A stretch of DNA of 64,000 nt, from NCBI RefSeq assembly GCF_900106755.1, contig NZ_FNNN01000003.1:62001-126000 (forward strand). The letters are read 5' to 3'. Positions 60,450-64,000 of the stretch are shown piece after piece (within the stretch, counting starts at the first letter, position 1; the number at the start of each line of letters is the position of its first letter). The position numbers and the translations under genes are program-made. The DNA is from Bacteroides faecis MAJ27. GTDB taxonomy: Bacteria; Bacteroidota; Bacteroidia; Bacteroidales; Bacteroidaceae. The notes beneath the pieces are model-generated. The model did no database searches. It was given only the letters and a program-made list of their open reading frames with translations, and was not told the DNA's origin.

Positions 60450-63277
60450 TTCTTCACACATCGTATTGAATACCCAAATACATGTCCTGTAGATATCGGG
60501 CGTGGCTCTGCATAATTAAGTTGCATCGTCCATATATTTCCATAAGGTGCTCCGGTTTCATTGCCACTAACTACCTTAGTCCACCCCGGTGCAACAGAGG
60601 AAGCCCAATAATATCCCGTTTGGCCGGCATATTCCAAACTACCATCCAGATGCCATCTTCTTCCCGCAGCCGGAAAGAAGATAGAAGCACTAGTATTACT
60701 GTTATATACTAACACACCACCATAAGCCGCATCAGCGTTGTCCAAACTGACACCTCTATATTTAGTATAACCTAATGTTCCTTCTCCTCTAGTTGTGCCA
60801 TCAACCATCGTTTTCTCCTTGATCGGACGTCTGTCAAAGAAACCATCAGCATAAAATCCATACATAACTTCAGAAAGCGGCACAGGAGTATATAATTCCG
60901 GTTTATATGTCCCATTAGTCGGATATGGACTATCTACCGTATTGGAAGCCGCATCTCCCCGCATAGGATCGGCAAATAAAGACATTCTCCAGTCCGACAT
61001 ATAAACCTGATCGTAATTATAACTATTCACTGCAATCCGATCCTCCGGTCCATCAGTGGGACGAACATACCCGGGAGGACATATTTCATAATAATTCTTC
61101 AGGATAGTTCCCGTCGAAGGATTCCAAAAAAGGTTCACACCATTGATACGTTCTATCGGCCACCCTGTTATAGCCCAAGGGGCACTTCCCATATTCACAT
61201 TCGTAGGATGATATCCTCGGAGTCCCTTAGCTACATTCGCAATGGGCAGTGCCCACTGAAAATGCGCCCCGGCCTGGGTAGGATACTTTACAAAATCAAC
61301 TTCACCTGCTAGATTACTATAATTTATAGCCTGATACTGAACTGTGGTACCCGGAGTATCCTTAAACGCTTTCATCGTCAAGTTATACGGCGAGAATTTA
61401 GCTCCATAATCAGAAGCACCTCTTATACTCCCACTCCGCATCAGATAATCCGGATCGCCTCCCTGACGAACAAATAATTTAGTATCATAAGACGTTACTA
61501 CATTGTTTTCAGACTTTTCGTAATGAACATTCACAAAACCATATCTAGGGCTTCCTGTTGTATTTTTACTTTTCAATCCTATTCTGAAATAAACACGTCC
61601 TTTCCCTGCTACAGAGCTCCCTGTTTCAAATCTAAAAGCATTAGGAACAACCGGATAATCTTCAGCGTCCCCTGGATTATCCGTACCAATATTCGGGTCA
61701 AAACTCGGGCTGGCACTTATGACAATAAAATCCCTGTATTCATCAGGCACTGTTACCGTCCAATTCCACCAATAGTCCCATCTTATACCCTTGATCACTC
61801 TCTCTCCGACTTCATTATCATCCCAAAAAGCTCCTACATAAGGAGTAGACCACAAATTGTCAGAAGCATTTTTCTCAAAGACATATCGTACACCTTCCTG
61901 CTTTACATGCACAATAATTTTCCTTTGGAGGGCATTGGTCCCCGCATGATCTTCTGAAGCTGATAAAGTAAGAGTATATGTTTTATCACCTGCCACATTA
62001 TCATCGGTATTAGGCCGATCCAACACAATATCCATATATCCCAGTCCTGTTTTCGCATCATACCTGATTCTGAAGTCATCGTTAGGAGCATAGTTTTGAG
62101 AAGACAAGGCATTAAATATATTATTCGTCACTTTTTCAGCACCATTCTCATCATATACCACATCCAACACTCTCACAACCGGCATATTTGACCAAAATGC
62201 AATTCGTGCTCCATTGAAGTCTGTTATATTAACCTCAATATCAGACACATTCAAGACTCTGGTACCGGAAATCTCCCAGTCTTCTCCAATCTTATCCCAT
62301 TCTGATGCCTTAATATTCACTTCCAAGGGCTCTTTGATGATACCAAGAAAATCAAGTTTTGTATTTATCGGAAGACTATAACTCACTGTCGGATCACTAG
62401 CGGTCTTCAATTGAGTGGAGGGACTATAGTTATTCCCCATGCCTACTATAAGAGTCACTGCTTTACTCGCATCTCCCACTGTCTTCAACTCATTGGCAGG
62501 CAGAATAATTCGATTCACTCCTTTTGCCCATGATCTGTCCGAAGCAGTTGGAGTCTCGTCCGAAAAATAACCGGCATCAGCTGCTTTAGTAAAAGTACGT
62601 GTTACATTCCTTTCCACTTCACCTGTATAATTATTCGTAAGTGGCACCGCATTGGGAATATTTTCCAATATAATTCCAGTAAAGGTAGCTTCCAGATTAT
62701 CTTCAGCCTCCAACACAACATCCAAGCGGACGGCTAACCTGTCAAGTCCCAATTGCAGCACATTAACAACCGCGCCACCATTTACCTGAGCTCCCTGACC
62801 ATTGGGCAATACAGTTATATTCTTAATTTCCTGTATCATTGGAATAATCAAATCAGACGAAAAATATCTCTCCGGATATGCAATATCGTTTAAATCTTCA
62901 TATTTAGTTATTCCATCCAACTGATCTATAATAAGTGTATTCGCCGGTTCATTCGCCAAAAAAACAAAATCATAACTATCCGGATTAATAGGATGTTGTA
63001 TAATATCACCATTCGCAGCATTATAGCGAACGTTAGACACACAGTTTTCAGTAACCTTATCAAAAGCCAGAATACGGAGAGTTTCAATAACATAATCATC
63101 AGGAGTTGTTCCCGGATGTATACCAACCTTGGCTCCAATCCCTCTGATGGATATATATGAGCTTTTAATCTTATCATCGTTATCAATGAAAGTCTCATCT
63201 ATACAAGATGAAATAATCAGCAATAACAGGAAAATAATCGGCCCTCTATTGTATATGTTATGTTTAATCTCTCTCAT
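60446..63277 (-). CDS. Large fimbrillin-like lipoprotein, probable pilus tip protein
   Basis: 943 aa from the ATG at 63277, which opens the lipoprotein signal (PIIFLLLLIISSC); a GTG eight codons upstream (63301) is the alternative start. The N-terminal part resembles fimbrillin folds (ETLRILAFDKVTENCVSNVRY, YDFVFLANEP, GLDRLAVRLDVVLE). The C-terminal about 220 residues carry a FISUMP-like or lectin-like domain (YEICPPGYVRPTDGPED, GVLVYNSNTSASIFFPAAGRRW, YYWASSV, GHVFGYSIRCVKK). An adhesive C-terminal domain on a large first-gene product suggests the tip of the pilus. First gene of the operon; ligand unknown. Confidence 0.78.
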   Translation of the reverse strand: MREIKHNIYNRGPIIFLLLLIISSCIDETFIDNDDKIKSSYISIRGIGAKVGIHPGTTPDDYVIETLRILAFDKVTENCVSNVRYNAANGDIIQHPINPDSYDFVFLANEPANTLIIDQLDGITKYEDLNDIAYPERYFSSDLIIPMIQEIKNITVLPNGQGAQVNGGAVVNVLQLGLDRLAVRLDVVLEAEDNLEATFTGIILENIPNAVPLTNNYTGEVERNVTRTFTKAADAGYFSDETPTASDRSWAKGVNRIILPANELKTVGDASKAVTLIVGMGNNYSPSTQLKTASDPTVSYSLPINTKLDFLGIIKEPLEVNIKASEWDKIGEDWEISGTRVLNVSDIEVNITDFNGARIAFWSNMPVVRVLDVVYDENGAEKVTNNIFNALSSQNYAPNDDFRIRYDAKTGLGYMDIVLDRPNTDDNVAGDKTYTLTLSASEDHAGTNALQRKIIVHVKQEGVRYVFEKNASDNLWSTPYVGAFWDDNEVGERVIKGIRWDYWWNWTVTVPDEYRDFIVISASPSFDPNIGTDNPGDAEDYPVVPNAFRFETGSSVAGKGRVYFRIGLKSKNTTGSPRYGFVNVHYEKSENNVVTSYDTKLFVRQGGDPDYLMRSGSIRGASDYGAKFSPYNLTMKAFKDTPGTTVQYQAINYSNLAGEVDFVKYPTQAGAHFQWALPIANVAKGLRGYHPTNVNMGSAPWAITGWPIERINGVNLFWNPSTGTILKNYYEICPPGYVRPTDGPEDRIAVNSYNYDQVYMSDWRMSLFADPMRGDAASNTVDSPYPTNGTYKPELYTPVPLSEVMYGFYADGFFDRRPIKEKTMVDGTTRGEGTLGYTKYRGVSLDNADAAYGGVLVYNSNTSASIFFPAAGRRWHLDGSLEYAGQTGYYWASSVAPGWTKVVSGNETGAPYGNIWTMQLNYAEPRPISTGHVFGYSIRCVKK

Positions 63278-63301
63278 TAAATAGTTGTATTTATTAGACA
63301 C

Positions 63302-63615
63302 GCAAAAAACGTTTTAATCAGATATTGCAAATGTCGGTATATTGCATGAGATAAGGAATTTCATCCATTTCTCATACTGACAATGAAAGTTTAAATAAAA
63401 GACTAAAAATGCAGGAGAACTCCAATGCGCTTACGAATAATGAAAGGCAATAAGGATCAAATCTTTATTTTGCATTATTCGAATATAAAAAATCCAAAAG
63501 TTACGGCATTCGAAACTTTTGAAGTGAATTATTATAAATAAAATCCATATTAAAAAAGGCCCCTGAATGAAATCATCCAAGGGCCTTTTCAAGCTTTATT
63601 CTGAGTTGATAACGT
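63302..63615. promoter_or_regulatory. Pilus operon promoter region
   Basis: A 314-bp gap with no exact TAnnTTTG on the minus strand. It contains an imperfect stem (63434-63442 with 63473-63481, CGAATAATG/CATTATTCG), a site GTTACGGCATTCGAAAC (63500-63516) matching the GTTTC-N6-CGAAAC dyad with one change when read on the minus strand, and the terminator of the ParB-like gene at its right end. Confidence 0.4.
63554..63589 (-). terminator. Terminator of the ParB-like gene
   Basis: AAAAGGCCC (63554-63562) pairs with GGGCCTTTT (63581-63589). The minus strand continues into a T-run. It is 27 bp after the stop codon. Confidence 0.88.
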
Positions 63616-64000
63616 CTACAGCGTTTTCCGTTCCATCTCCGTAGGTGCCACCTCATCCGGGATACTGAACTCCCGATTGGCAAATAGATCCGCAAGTCCC
63701 GAAATCTGCTTCAGACGCAACAGTTCATCCCGGTCCATACCAATGTTCTTCATGATCCACTGATCAGACATTCCGGCTCTGTCCAGTTCTGCCACAATAT
63801 TACACATCAGTTCGATATTATGCATTCCACGGGCACGGTTATGCCGGATAGTGGAACTCATTCGGTTCGACAAATCCTTGTCGATCACCACAATCGGAAG
63901 CAAACCGTTTTCACGTTTATAAATACGTTTCGAGGTTTTCAGCACCGTATACCGGTGATAACCATCCACCAGGATATAGTTGTCTTCCTCTTTATTATAA
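63616..64000 (-). CDS. ParB/IbrB-like DNA-binding protein, 5' part outside window
   Basis: At least 127 codons are open to the window edge, so the true start is beyond 64000. Visible motifs are ILVDGYHRY and TIRHNRARG, the ParB N-terminal-like nuclease fold, then a helical part ending in DEVAPTEMERKTL. IbrB-like proteins of this size are often encoded beside an IbrA (PAPS-reductase-like) gene; a check just to the right would decide. A plasmid- or chromosome-segregation ParB is less likely because the protein is short and ends soon after the HTH-like segment. Confidence 0.78.
   Translation of the reverse strand, partial: YNKEEDNYILVDGYHRYTVLKTSKRIYKRENGLLPIVVIDKDLSNRMSSTIRHNRARGMHNIELMCNIVAELDRAGMSDQWIMKNIGMDRDELLRLKQISGLADLFANREFSIPDEVAPTEMERKTL

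Noticed and set aside
63434..63481. Invertible promoter of the pilus operon
   Set aside because: The inverted CGAATAATG/CATTATTCG arms are only 30 bp apart and 9 bp long, much closer than known Bacteroides invertible promoters, and no -7 element lies between them.
1..64000. tRNA, rRNA or riboswitch genes
   Set aside because: No cloverleaf, rRNA or recognisable riboswitch core was seen in the intergenic regions on either strand; small RNAs without strong motifs cannot be excluded by eye.

Overview
The window looks like a chromosomal segment of a human-gut Bacteroides, very close to B. thetaiotaomicron. It has several SusC/SusD pairs, lipoproteins with Cys-Ser/Asp lipoboxes, TAnnTTTG -7 promoter elements, a FecR/ECF-sigma pair, DUF1735/LamG and DUF4838 proteins and a type V (FimA/Mfa) pilus operon. 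From memory, not from a search, the gene order from the GH92 gene to the ECF sigma gene matches the complex N-glycan locus numbered about BT1032-BT1053 in strain VPI-5482. The left edge would then be the end of the rhamnogalacturonan-II locus.

Layout. 1-3381 (minus strand): 5' part of a SusC receptor, a beta-helix lipoprotein and an exported TIM-barrel isomerase-like protein. 3679-10612 (minus): GH92 alpha-mannosidase, GH130 mannosyl-GlcNAc phosphorylase, an MFS transporter and a DUF4838/GH163-type endoglycosidase. 10779-18825 (minus), 21191-28471 (plus) and 28690-36308 (plus): three paralogous operons A, B and C. Each encodes a SusC barrel, SusD, a GH18 endo-beta-N-acetylglucosaminidase and surface lipoproteins. 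36435-40624: GH20 hexosaminidase, FecR anti-sigma and ECF sigma. 40644-48135: addA, a radical SAM gene, a tonB-like gene and addB. 48136-49037: repeat-rich non-coding DNA. 49038-53486: hybrid kinase, UDP-glucuronate decarboxylase and twin HTH regulators. 53593-63277 (minus): type V pilus operon. 63616-64000: start-truncated ParB-like gene.

Main finding. Only operon B has a complete susC. The susC genes of A and C have no signal peptide, STN domain or carboxypeptidase-D-like domain. Both begin exactly at a 16-bp sequence that is also present, in frame, at codons 170-175 of the intact gene (cores at 18810-18825 minus, 21700-21715 plus, 28690-28705 plus). A tyrosine recombinase gene (19581-20822) lies between sites A and B, inside the 2.9-kb segment that also carries the leader and N-terminal module. 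Inverting that segment would join the module to cassette A, and a further inversion reaches C. This is a three-way SusC shufflon. It keeps one secretion and signalling head, which carries an STN domain suited to talking to the nearby FecR/sigma pair, and swaps the Ton box, plug and barrel together with the downstream SusD and GH18.

How the genes work together (inference from families). GH18 and GH163-type enzymes release N-glycans at the surface. SusC/D pairs import them. GH20 and GH92 trim GlcNAc and mannose in the periplasm. The MFS protein imports Man-beta-1,4-GlcNAc, which GH130 phosphorolyses.

A second unexpected pattern is a set of six unrelated intergenic arrays (2397, 3495, 19037, 48312, 48451, 48774), all with a period of exactly 22 bp. 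One coordinate note: in the last pilus genes my manual base counts differ from the stated gene ends by 1 nt, so boundaries near 60446-60450 may be off by one.
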